From the NCBI GenBank assembly GCA_011009095.1, contig VTPC01089669.1, forward strand, positions 558,001 through 622,000: 64,000 nt of DNA, given 5' to 3'. Shown piece by piece: positions 12,030 to 22,163 of this stretch; position 1 is the stretch's first letter, and each line of letters begins with the position of its first letter. The DNA is from Ignelater luminosus. Taxonomy: Eukaryota > Arthropoda > Insecta > Coleoptera > Elateridae. The position numbers and the translations under genes were made by a program. The notes under the pieces are model-generated. The model had not been told where the DNA came from. It was given only the letters and a program-made list of their open reading frames with translations, and did not search any database.

Positions 12030-13370
12030 CAATAAAGTTTTCAACAGCATGTGGCACAAAGGATTGATATTCAAACTCGTTTCCTTGGGATTACCCAAGA
12101 TACCTTACAATTCTAATTACCACACAGCTCACTCTTCAACAAGGACTTCCTCAAGGATCATCTATCATATAATATTTATTATGTTGACATCTTTAACAAA
12201 ATCTGCAACAACTTCCAACAATACTTGCTCTAGTATGCAGACGATACTGCTTTTGTTGCATATGGTAAAATCCTTCTCAGTGCTATTGAGAAACTCCAAC
12301 AACTTACTGATGGAACCTTAGCATGATTTATTGTGGCATCACAATAGACAACAAAATCAATTTTAATTTCCACACACATAATGTAAAGAAAAGGTCATAG
12401 CACTGGCAAGACATTTTACCAATTTCACAAAACAAAATATAGGAATCAATTTGTTAATGGAGACTGCCATATACAGGGTGTCCTGTGATCAGATGGTCAT
12501 AGCTTAAAAATGTATTGGTCAGGTCATTTTAAGTCAAAAAATGTCTAATGCACATATGTCCGAAAAACAATCGTTACCAAGTTATAGCCATTTTAAGCTA
12601 TTATTAGGTTATCTGATTTGAAAAGAAGAACATCAATACGTTAGTTTTTATTAATGGAAAAGTTTAGTATAATCACAGGAACTGTCCCCCCTCCTGTTTC
12701 TAGGCATACTTTAACTCTTGGAGTTGGAGGAAGTAACTCTGAAGAGTGTAACGGTCAACACAAATATACATAATTCTTAGAACAAGTTCATTGCTGACTA
12801 TTCTGCATACATTACACTTTTCATATGTCCTCGGAGACGGTAGTCAAGGGAACTGACACCATGTGATTGCAATTGCCAAGGAACCGTACCTCCTCTTCCA
12901 ATTTTTGCTAATACTTCATAATAGCTTAAAACGGCCATAACTTTGTAACGATTGATTTTTAGACATATGTTCATTAGTCATTATCAACTTAAAATGACCT
13001 GACCAACTGTGTTTAAGCCATGGCCATCTGGTCACGATACACCATGTACAAGATAATCTGCAACCTAAAGGAAACATCCTTAAAATAGTTGAAACCTCTT
13101 ACATACACATAATAACCCATCTCTGGCATTTCAATAATACCCTACACAATCCCTCAAACATACTATACCAAACTACTACCAAATATATATCCAGTTGAAG
13201 GATAAACTCTGCACAAAAAGTGAAAACATCATTCAACGAAATAAGGCAATCAAATACACTCCCTCTGTCATATGCAGCTGTTGTAGGTATCATTGCACAC
13301 ATAGCTACATGTGATGACTGGTGTTTGCATTTCATTTGCAAACCTACAAACCATAGCACAAGCTGCACCT
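12030..13370 (+). mobile_element. Jockey/CR1-like LINE reverse-transcriptase relic
   Basis: Plus-strand frames contain FNSMWHKGLIFKL, then LTLQQGLPQGSS, then YADDTAF (the RT catalytic motif), then ITIDNKINFNFHTH, in the order of a jockey-type RT. Frameshifts and stops break it. The reading resumes after 13048 with YKIICNLKETSL, showing that a MITE (12474-13046) was inserted into the RT. The right border near 13370 is approximate. Confidence 0.8.
12474..13046. mobile_element. 573-bp TA-flanked MITE inside the LINE relic
   Basis: The left end CAGGGTGTCC..GTGATCAGATGG and the right end, inverted CATGGTGTATCGTGACCAGATGG, form imperfect inverted repeats. These continue for about 100 bases (GGTCAGGTCATTTTAAG against CTTAAAATGACCTGACC). 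TA flanks both sides (12472-12473 and 13047-13048), as in Tc1/mariner-type insertions. No transposase is encoded. Confidence 0.8.
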
Positions 13371-15451
13371 TTTTTTGAATAATTATGAATGCTAGTGTAC
13401 ATGTGACAACAAATTACAAATGTAAATGTAAAGAATTATGATTGGCTTATTAATTTTAAAAATAGCATAAGAAATCAATGAGTACCAAGTGCATTTACTA
13501 TAATGGAAGAGATAGGGTGCACAAACTTTGTATTTTAGTACTATACAATATGATTATTTAAATTTCTTAACTTAGTAGGTACCCATCTTGAAAATAGGGA
13601 ATGGCAATATCCGGTGAATTTACGTTTTTATATTGATAAACACATTTTTTGTTATTAATTGGTACTGATGTTTGATTTTAAGTGCTCATTTAATGACATG
13701 TATTGTCAAACAACCAGCATACTAGTAAGAAGTTTAAATGATCGCACTGTATTATTTATGTATTTAACATATAACAATGTGCGCAATCTATATAAAATAA
13801 CAGAGGCCTATTCATTACATAATAAGAAAGGTTTTGTATAATTATAATTTTGTTGTTTTGCTTATTATATTTCTAACGCGACATTTATAAAAGTCAGTTT
13901 AAATTTTATATGTATCATTTTTGATATTTGAAATCTCTTTATATTATATAATTTGTAATGTTATATATTTTTATATAAAAATTTGCAATTTTTGTATTGT
14001 TTTCTCATGTTTTAGTGTGTGGTTTTTGATAAAATGTATCTAATGCATAGTACACTTTAAAAAGTGCATATGCTTAAAACCGATTATTTGAAGGCAGTTA
14101 AAAATATGCCAACTATTATATTTATTTATACACTTTATCAAATGTTTTACATGAATGTAAATACATTTTTACAAAAAGTAAATTTGTTTTCTTGCTTGTA
14201 AAATAACTACAAATACTTAGGTTAGATTTTACAAAAATCTAATTTAAAATATCCCATCAAAAGGGAACTGCTTTTAGTTTACAAATCAAATATATCAACT
14301 GAAACTGTTTTTGCAGGAAAATTATTATACGTACAGACTTTTATATAAATTAGTCGCTTATTTCCAGAAGCAGCTAAATCCATTTTTAACAATAATCTAG
14401 GTCTGTAAATAACAATGGTGTGCTGTGAAAGGTAGGTCTTCCTATTAGCAGCCATTTGTGATCGAAAGAACTAGGGTTAAATTAATGTAAGCAATGTTAT
14501 TTTCATTATTTTATAACAATTTATGTAGTTTTTATTGCATCCTGCATACATGCAACATCCTGTATATGAGAAAATAAGATTAAGTGATGGAGAATCTAGT
14601 GCCAAAAACAATGCTTTTTTGTCCTAGAGTTACGAAAGAATTGTCTTAGATGGGACACGACACTGTATTAATACAGAATCCTCCAACTTAATTTACACTT
14701 CTGATAAAGATTTAAATAAAAGCTTAGAATTTAAGAAGTAAAAAATAGCTTAAAAGTTCGAATCCCTGATAGGGTCGGCAGATCTTAAAAATTAAAAATC
14801 GGGAGGTGGTTAATGCTAATTTTAATCTTTTCAAATTAGTCCAATTAAAAAATCTCCTTAAAGGTCCTAACCAATTTATTTCTGACTTTGATGATTCATT
14901 ATCACTGTTACTGTAATTTCTATTCATTATGATTCAACTTTGAAATCGAGGTCCAGAAACTGAAAACTAGTTTGTAAAACCATTTTTCTGATTAAACTTT
15001 ATTCAGCCAAAGAGTATCTCAAGTATTTTTAAGTATTTCAAGCCTCTATCATTAATCATATAACACCTTTTTAGAAGGACAGTAGAAATTAAAATAACAT
15101 AGTTAATAACGAACTCGTAACAAACATATGTAATTCAAAATATACAAAAGAGCATTTATCCGAATGTAAATAACTATGTAAATACATTTTCATTAATCTG
15201 ATACATATTCTGCGTAGCTTGTCAACACATCTTCACTATATCATGTCTTTGAACCAATTCCTTAAAATATGAAAATAGTGAATTCTTAAAAATAATAAAA
15301 TTTAGATAGCATGCGTCAGGATTGTACAGGATGAAGCATATATAGTTTCGATCAATAGGAATTTAGCAAGTTTATTATTAGAAATAGATCCTACATTAAT
15401 GAAGATAAGTCAATTTCTAAAGATGTTGCAGTCTTTTATATAAAGAAATTA
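13371..15451. other. AT-rich, gene-free stretch
   Basis: No gene is supported. A tRNA B-box-like motif, agttcgaatcc, lies at about 14756-14766 but no tRNA fold surrounds it. It may be the trace of a tRNA-derived SINE. Confidence 0.35.
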
Positions 15452-15780
15452 CAGTAGAGCATCGATTATCCGAACACTACGAGGCTGGAACGGATTTGGA
15501 TAAATAAAAATTCAGATAACAAATCGAAATTAAAATCTAATCATAAATCACATACATATGTATTCTGTAAGTAATAAATGAGCTCATCGTCTAGGTACAA
15601 ATCAAGAATTAAAACCTTTTTTAAAATAATTAGTAATTAATTGTAATCCTAACCGTAATTGAAATTTTGAGTTGGCACATAATCGTAATTCTAACTGAAA
15701 TAAAAAATCCAATGGGTTCATACACCTGCTTTAAATGATGTGTTCGGTTGATGGATGTTCAGATAATCGATGCTCTACTA
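15452..15780. mobile_element. Pogo/Tigger-like MITE, 329 bp
   Basis: The left end CAGTAGAGCATCGATTATC is matched by the inverted right end GATAATCGATGCTCTACTA, differing only at the last base. TA dinucleotides flank both ends (15450-15451 and 15781-15782). The TIR with ..GATTATCCGAAC resembles pogo/Tigger termini of the Tc1/mariner superfamily. No transposase is encoded. Confidence 0.8.
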
Positions 15781-16967
15781 TACTTTTGTTACTGTGAGTT
15801 TAACTCCACTTTTGTCAGCCATATTTTATGATGAAAAAGAGAGTAAAAAAAATAATACTTATGATACATATACCTAAATACATACAAGTATTTAGGTAAT
15901 AATATGCACTGAACCTTAAACATTATTTTCACTGGGACCGGATTATTAACAGATCGGCCATGTTTAATACACGCTGCATATTAATTAATTGTAATTCCTC
16001 TGTCATTACATTGTTATTAATTTTCTTGTTTAGTTTATATCAGGTTATGTATTTTATGTTGACTATTAAAAGCCGAGGCCATTTCAGGTTTTTGTCTCCC
16101 ACCATTTTGCGCTTCTTCATGGCCCACCTACCCCATAGGGGTCATTGTGGGGGGGGGAGCTGATTCTTCAATTTAAACTTAAAACTGCCTTGAACTAATG
16201 ATTATTGTCTAGCAGTTTTAGGTTAAAAAATTCAAAAACAACTCCCAACAAAATCCCCACTTACTGTTGCATATAATGTAAAATAAATGAATGTATATTA
16301 TCCCACCAAGAGTGGCAGATTTAAAAACCATCAGACACTCTTGGTTATATTGACCTTATTCAATAATTTGAACAAAAGAATATATGTATGAAATCAGTTA
16401 ATTCAGGTTTTCTGCTTGTTTTAAAAACTTAAAAGGACATAAAAAACACTTATAAGTTCTGGATCATATAAAAGAATACCCAATACTGGTATGACATACC
16501 CCACCTCATTAGTAACGTAACTTTTTTTTCACCACACCAATGAAACATTCAGTTAGCAAGACTAGATTGTGACCGCAGCATCATTTCAGTTATTTATAGC
16601 AATCTTAAATTACTTTATTGTGAGTAATTTTTTAAAAGAACTTTACTAAAGCAGTCATATCTTTACTATCTTACCTTATCACAGCCAGTAGCTCCTGTAA
16701 TTAAAATGTTTACAAGTGTAAATAATAAAACATTCTTCATAATTAAAACAAGATACTTTTCAATTAACAAAAATGATTCATGTATTAACGTTTATAATTA
16801 CAAGTGCAACTCCAAAGTAAAACATATTTTCACATGGTATGGTATTAATATTATTAATCATAATTTCATAACGAAAATGTTAAGAAAATAGATTAGAACA
16901 CAATAATCTATTCGTGTGCAAGAAAAACTGGAATGAACAATAATGAAAGTACAAATATACAAAAATA
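15781..16967. other. Gene-free stretch downstream of CD2BP2
   Basis: No gene is supported. It includes a run of ten G bases at about 16149-16158. An AATAAA on the minus strand near 16614 is a candidate polyadenylation signal for CD2BP2. Confidence 0.35.
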
Positions 16968-18170
16968 TTAAACATATAATTCAAAATCTATTCTGTTTGT
17001 TGAATAAAAATTTGAATCTTCTCCATGTCTTCGCGTCCAGACACCTGTTTTAAAATAACCTTCGTTGGCCCACTTTAACATTTGCTGTGTGTTATAAGGA
17101 CCTTCAATTTTATCTTCTTTTAGATCCCGTTTAATTTCCCACATGACTTGATCTGGCGAACTAATTGTTTTTTCTTCAGTTGAAGTTCCAGCTGTTTGTT
17201 CCAACTTTTGTTTCTCTTTCGTATCAAAATCATCAGCGTACATATCTAACTCTGTTTCTTTTGATGGTTTATATTTTGCTTCATAGTCTTTTATCTAGAA
17301 CGATTAAAATACTTTAAAATCTAGAATTTTAATTTACAATCAACAAAACCCTACCAGATGGTCAAGGGATGTCAGAAACCCGAGCAGTAAATTTTAGGAT
17401 TGTCTTTTTATAGTTACCTACCTTTTTATGAATTGCTTCATATGTTTCTTGATAAATATCCATATTTCCTGTTTTACTGAGAACTTTATCAGCTAGTTCA
17501 GTTAACTCTGTAACTTCATCATTGGAATCCAATATGCCGGCTTTTTTGCGCTTCAACCTTTCAATGCTCGATAATTGTTTGCTTTTTCCTTATATAAAAA
17601 TCTACAATAAGACTTTAAAACTTGTATCTAAATCAATTTTACCTCCTAATCGCCTTAACGATTTAGTTATCGTTTCTTTCGGTTCCATATATGTAAGAAT
17701 TTCCTTATAAACTTCTATTTCACGGAACGGTTCTTCCTCAGAATCATCACTTTCATTACCAAGACTTCTTTCTGGATTTTCAACTTTATCTGGTCTAATT
17801 GTTTGCCAGTCTATATTATCCAACCAATTGTCCCGCACTTCCTTTTCATTTTTCCAAATAAAGTGTCCATCTTTGTCAAAGTGACCTTCTTCCATTTCCT
17901 CTCGCATATTAAAAGCAGTGTAACGCTCTTGTCCAATATTACCAGAAATTCCTTCTTCTTCGCCTGGGAATTTAATAAGATAAACAGAAATAAATTTCTG
18001 TTTTATTATGGAGATTTATAATAATAAACAACCTAACCTTCAATATCGTTATCATCTAAAATGTTTTCATCTTCTCCAGTATCATCTTCTTCGTCAGAAT
18101 CCAATGAATATTTTTTACTAATCTTCTGTTTTGTAGGGTCATCTCCACTATTTATTTTACGTTTAGACAT
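16968..18170 (-). CDS. CD2BP2: CD2 antigen cytoplasmic tail-binding protein 2 homologue (U5 snRNP 52K)
   Basis: The gene has four exons: 18170-18038, 17963-17643, 17588-17422 and 17294-16968. Phases match through GT-AG introns, giving 315 residues (human about 341). The N-terminus is acidic and low-complexity (KYSLDSDEEDDTGEDEN). A conserved central block follows (FNMREEMEEGHFDKDGHF, then NWLDNIDW). The C-terminal GYF domain (about 230-295) reads VMWEIK, then GPYNTQQMLKWANEGYF, then VWTRR. It keeps the W..K...GP....M..W...GYF signature that binds proline-rich ligands. Known role: non-core U5 snRNP component acting before the tri-snRNP in the nucleus. The start ATG at 18170 opens the conserved MSKRKI. 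A hAT insertion lies only 215 bases upstream. Confidence 0.94.
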
Positions 18171-18385
18171 CCTTAATCATAAATTACAATAAAAACTGAT
18201 TATTTATCAACGTTATCAACTATTCTAGGTTATATCAAAGGGTTATCTTCACTTTACAGTGTCTACAGTGACGGCACGGGCAGCCAAAGACCTTAAAGAA
18301 CTAGACCCGATAAGCTAACTTCACGATGGTAGCGAGTGGTATGAAAACGAACGATTTCTAAATTCTCTGTATTCTCAGCTGCGAT
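18171..18385 (-). promoter_or_regulatory. Presumed CD2BP2 promoter interval
   Basis: This is all that remains between the CD2BP2 start codon and the hAT element. It is comparatively GC- and CpG-rich (for example 18270-18360). No TATA box stands out. A promoter role is inferred from position only. Confidence 0.4.
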
Positions 18386-19789
18386 CAGTGTTGTCACGAA
18401 CGACTATTTACAGCAGGGGCACTTTTCAACCCCCTTATATATATGCAACCCAGCAAGCAGTAGTTGCAGAATGCATCACGTTCCTTTATACTGAGCTACA
18501 ATATCCGCGATATTTACTTATAAATATTTTAAATTCTAAAAATGCAATGTCCATGTAATTTATTACAACAATTCTTAAATTATTTTTTTGCATTAAATAA
18601 AAAAATAAAAAAATTGTTTATTACGTCTTGATGCTAGTGACAAGTATTGTTTTCAAAAAGTACAAAATTGGTGTTGTTGGTTTATATGCAATTTAAATTG
18701 TTAGGATCATGTTTTCACAAAAAATTAATAAACTTGGTTGTCTAAACGTGGAAAATCGTTGGAACTATCAATTAGGATAATTCATATATTCTCTTAATGG
18801 TACATTTAAATCTTTTCTTCATCTCTTAATTCTGAATTAATGTTTAGAGCACAAGTTCATTTGTTGAATACCAGATATAGGTGCATTCTTACAATGCCCT
18901 ATCACCTAACTACCTTATTTCAATGAAGTTTTAGATAGGTATAATGCAGTCAAATTTTACAACTCCATTCGTCTGAATACAAAAACTAAATTTAAATTCT
19001 TTTAAACAATAATGGTTAAACCATTCATTATTATAAAATCAATAAAAATTAATTTATTCTTCTATTACTTTACATGTTGTCTTGGTTAAATTGAATTGGA
19101 TTTGGCTAGATTTCACCAAGAGGACGTGCAGTTTTATGGCATATGTAATCGTATTAATGATAATAAGAGGCAATAATATAAGACATAGTTTACACACATC
19201 TTTATTTCCACAAAATAAACTATGACTAGTATACATGATGAAATTCAAGCGTAAAATCATGGAAAACGAAAACAAACCCACGATCACGTGTAATAACAGC
19301 ATGATATACTACATTATTATATTACATTATACCTATAATTAAATATTACATATCTAATCTTTGCCTATAATGTTAATATGTAGTAGGGATGGTAGGTTTA
19401 TACTTGACAGAAAGCTGGAGTGTACATGCAGTTGCATATACTCAAGGGGATTAAAAAGTGCCCCTGCTGTAATTAGCCGTTCGTCTACATACTAACATTA
19501 TAGGTTGCAATATCTTTCAAAAATATAAGCGACAACGTGGCTGAGTGTTTTATATAGAAGGAGCAAAAAAATAGGTTAAGTTTTAAAAGCAGACACTTGC
19601 CATTAAAGTCTTGACAGATGTTACTCCCAGTATTGCCACAATAATGTATAGCAAATGGATTTTTAAATAAAAGACGTATACGATAAAATGTTGCCACATT
19701 TGATCCAGTTTTTGTAAATCGCCGCTACGTCGCATTTTTCAGAAAAAATCGCTATGTATAGCGACAAATCGTTATAAGTGACAACACTG
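18386..19789. mobile_element. Non-autonomous hAT element, 1,404 bp, with 8-bp TSD
   Basis: It starts CAGTGTTGTCAC and ends GTGACAACACTG, a perfect 12-bp terminal inverted repeat. The flanks are identical 8-bp target duplications, GCTGCGAT at 18378-18385 and 19790-19797. The CAGTG-type end plus an 8-bp duplication is diagnostic of hAT. No transposase frame exists inside. Just inside the left end is a block (TTACAGCAGGGGCACTTTT) that recurs inverted at about 19448-19475, roughly 300 bases from the right end. Subterminal sequence on the right is rich in GCGAC/CGCT repeats, as in hAT binding regions. Confidence 0.9.
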
Positions 19790-20070
19790 GCTGCGATTGA
19801 AACGGGAGTTGTTCGTTTTACGAGTGATCGGTATGGCAACAAAGCGAACGATGACGTAAGTGGTTGTTTTAAGCTGCCATTTGACAATCGGTTGATTTAA
19901 ATCATTTTTAAAGTGCTTGTCGACGGTGATCGTTTTGTCACTTTATCGTTTTTGTTCGACGAACTACGAAAGGGGTCGTTACTGAATTTGCAAAGCGAAG
20001 TCTGTCTGTCTGTCTTTCTGCCCGTCCGTCCACATTTTTTTTAATTTTGAAATTTTGACTTCAGATTTGG

Positions 20071-20265
20071 ATTCTACATCAAAAACTATAAAGACACGTA
20101 GTATTTTCGTTTTTTAATATCTCTTTGGGAACATGATCAAAATGATCACCGAAATTTAAAAAGTTTTTAAAAATTTCGTTTTTATTTTATTCTACATCAA
20201 AAATAATACACGTATACGCTTAATCACCTCGGGAACATGGTCAAAATGACCGCCGAAAGAACAAA
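20071..20265 (+). repeat. Imperfect tandem duplication (two units of about 80-115 bp)
   Basis: Both units contain ttctacatcaaaaa.ta, an acacgta block, and gggaacatg.tcaaaatga followed by ccgaaa. They lie next to a tctgtctgtctgtc run at 20000-20020. The parent element is unknown. Confidence 0.6.
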
Positions 20266-20436
20266 ACGAAGTTCGTTGTGGTTATGCTTTGCATGTCCAG
20301 ATGTTTTATTTTTGTTATCATTTGTTGTCATTCGTTCTTTATTGTTATTAGTTATTACCTTTTGTTATTTATTGTTATAATTCTTTACCTTCTGTTATTT
20401 ATTATTATGACCTACATTCAGGCTATTACTATTATT

Positions 20437-20589
20437 CAGTGGCGGCTGGTGACCTAACTTCAGATGGTTCCAAAACCACGTGTTCGTCGCCTGATTGGTT
20501 TGTTTCTGTATAATCTGACAATTTTAACCAATCAAGCGACGATCACGTGGTTTTGGTTCCATCTGAAGTTAGGTCACCAGCCGCCACTG
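20437..20589. mobile_element. Palindromic hAT-type MITE, 153 bp, with 8-bp TSD
   Basis: The ends are CAGTGGCGGCTGGTGA and its exact inverse TCACCAGCCGCCACTG. Nearly the whole element folds on itself, with arms continuing through CCTAACTTCAGATGG, CCAAAACCACGTG and the TGATTGGTT/AACCAATCA core. Flanking 8-bp duplications CTATTATT (20429-20436 and 20590-20597) are perfect. A diverged relative lies at 23716-23837. Confidence 0.92.
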
Positions 20590-21626
20590 CTATTATTACT
20601 TGCCTGCCACAATGACAAAGAATCGAAGAGCTATTAAAAGACGCAAAGAAAATAAAATTTAACATTATGTTAACTACTATCTATGCTGCAGATGGACTTT
20701 GTCTTACTGTTAACCTTTTATTCAATTCTTAGGTCACTTGCTTTAGTAGGTGGTCAGTGGCTTCATAAATGGGCAAACCTGTTCTAGATGATGATTAAAT
20801 AGCTTCCTAGTTAGACGGAAAATTCTTCGAAAATCTTCTGCACTTCTAATACATTTCTATTTAGATTTATTCCTTCTTCAGCGCTTTTTAATTTATCTAA
20901 AAATCCCAAATATACTAAATCATTCATTTTCAAATTATTCTAAATTCATCTCGTCGTCTGAAAAACGCACCAAACTTTTAAAAACCTAGGGTACACCACC
21001 GTTTACGCTAGTCGAAACTCGAAAAGGTACTCAGTTTTGTAGCAAAAAGCTGAGAATACAATTTAAGGTTTTTAAGGGCCGTTTGATACGCTGGTAAATT
21101 TGACGTCAAAATTGACTAGAATCTTGTCATTGAAATTTGACAACATTACATACAGCACATTTGACGTCAAGCTGCATTTAAAAATTTGACAAGGGAATAT
21201 TTAAAACATGTTTTTTACACGCTGAATTAACACGATTTTTAACACAAGCACTGACATGAGTACTCTTGGAGGCGCAGCGCAGTTTCGCAGTCGGCAATCT
21301 TGTGAAAAGTGGGTGCACTAGAATATATCGTTTCATGTCATTACACCTAATCACTTATCTTACAGTTAAGTGTAAAAATACTAATCTCAAACGAACAGGT
21401 CTAGTGTTAGGCGGTTTTTGACTCCCACTAATTTTCTACGTTTCCTACTCACACGTTGTTGGTACTGACAGCGACAGTGCTGATACGGTAAGTGACGATT
21501 CTGGAGAGAGTTATTTTTAAATTTGTTGCCTAAAATTGTTATTACACTAGTAAATACCTTCAAACTTTAAAACGACAAAAAGCTAAGTGTTGGCAACAGA
21601 GCCGTTTGACATCAACACGACGTACA

Positions 21627-21706
21627 AAATACACCCGTAATCAGTTAACTTTAGCCCTGCGTCATTAATTTGTGTTGCAAAAAGTTAACTGATTACGGGT
21701 GTATTT
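21627..21706. repeat. Perfect 26-bp inverted repeat (hairpin)
   Basis: The arms 21627-21652 (AAATACACCCGTAATCAG...) and 21681-21706 are exact inverses, separated by a 28-base loop. The last 20 loop bases (21661-21680) recur exactly at 56464-56483. Confidence 0.85.
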
Positions 21707-21868
21707 ACTAGATTCTATCATTTTGTCTGCACAACCGATTAAACCTCATTGTTGGTTGATCTGAAATACTAACTATGACGTCATCTCACACAACGTAAAA
21801 AAAACAATTAATTTTCGTAACGCCTCTCCGCAGCATAAGTTGTGAAAGAGCCTTTCTAGTAACCTTAT

Positions 21869-21905
21869 ATGATAATAATAATAATAATAATAGTAATAAT
21901 AATAA
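21869..21905. repeat. (ATA)n microsatellite
   Basis: An ataat-type trinucleotide run interrupted by one TAG unit. It lies in noncoding sequence upstream of the VWC gene. Confidence 0.7.
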
Positions 21906-22163
21906 TGTGTATTCAAGTGGGTACAAAACGCAGAGAAAATCCATAAACAAAATGTCTAACAATACGTTTATTCGTAATGTAGAAGTTTAAAAATTATTGA
22001 CATTTGTTCAAAAACATGCAGAAATGTGGCAAAAAGCAACAGTCTTTAGTGGAATATATTTAATTAAAGTATTATGTACGTAGTGTAACGTTATTTATTG
22101 TACAGAAGTTCTTTGTTATAACAGGCTGTAACCAACAATTAGTATATATTTTTTGTATTTTAG

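Larger units (their letters stand above)
20598..22163. other. Gene-free stretch upstream of the VWC-protein exons
   Basis: The missing 5' exon of the downstream gene should lie here or farther left, ending in phase 1. I found no ATG with a signal-peptide-like frame and a donor of the right phase. A strong donor-like site (ATACG|GTAAGT) occurs at about 21488 but has no suitable ATG in front. A perfect hairpin and an ATA microsatellite are also present. Confidence 0.35.

Noticed and set aside
11691-12098. 135-codon minus-strand open frame
   Set aside because: No domain is recognisable, composition is that of AT-rich noncoding DNA, and it runs antisense into a LINE relic.
14750-14790. B-box-like agttcgaatcc
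   Set aside because: No T-stem pairing and no A box at the right distance; not a tRNA.
22064-22163. Open extension of the first VWC exon into upstream sequence
   Set aside because: The frame has no ATG, and the sequence has a typical intron end (pyrimidine tract and tag) before 22164.
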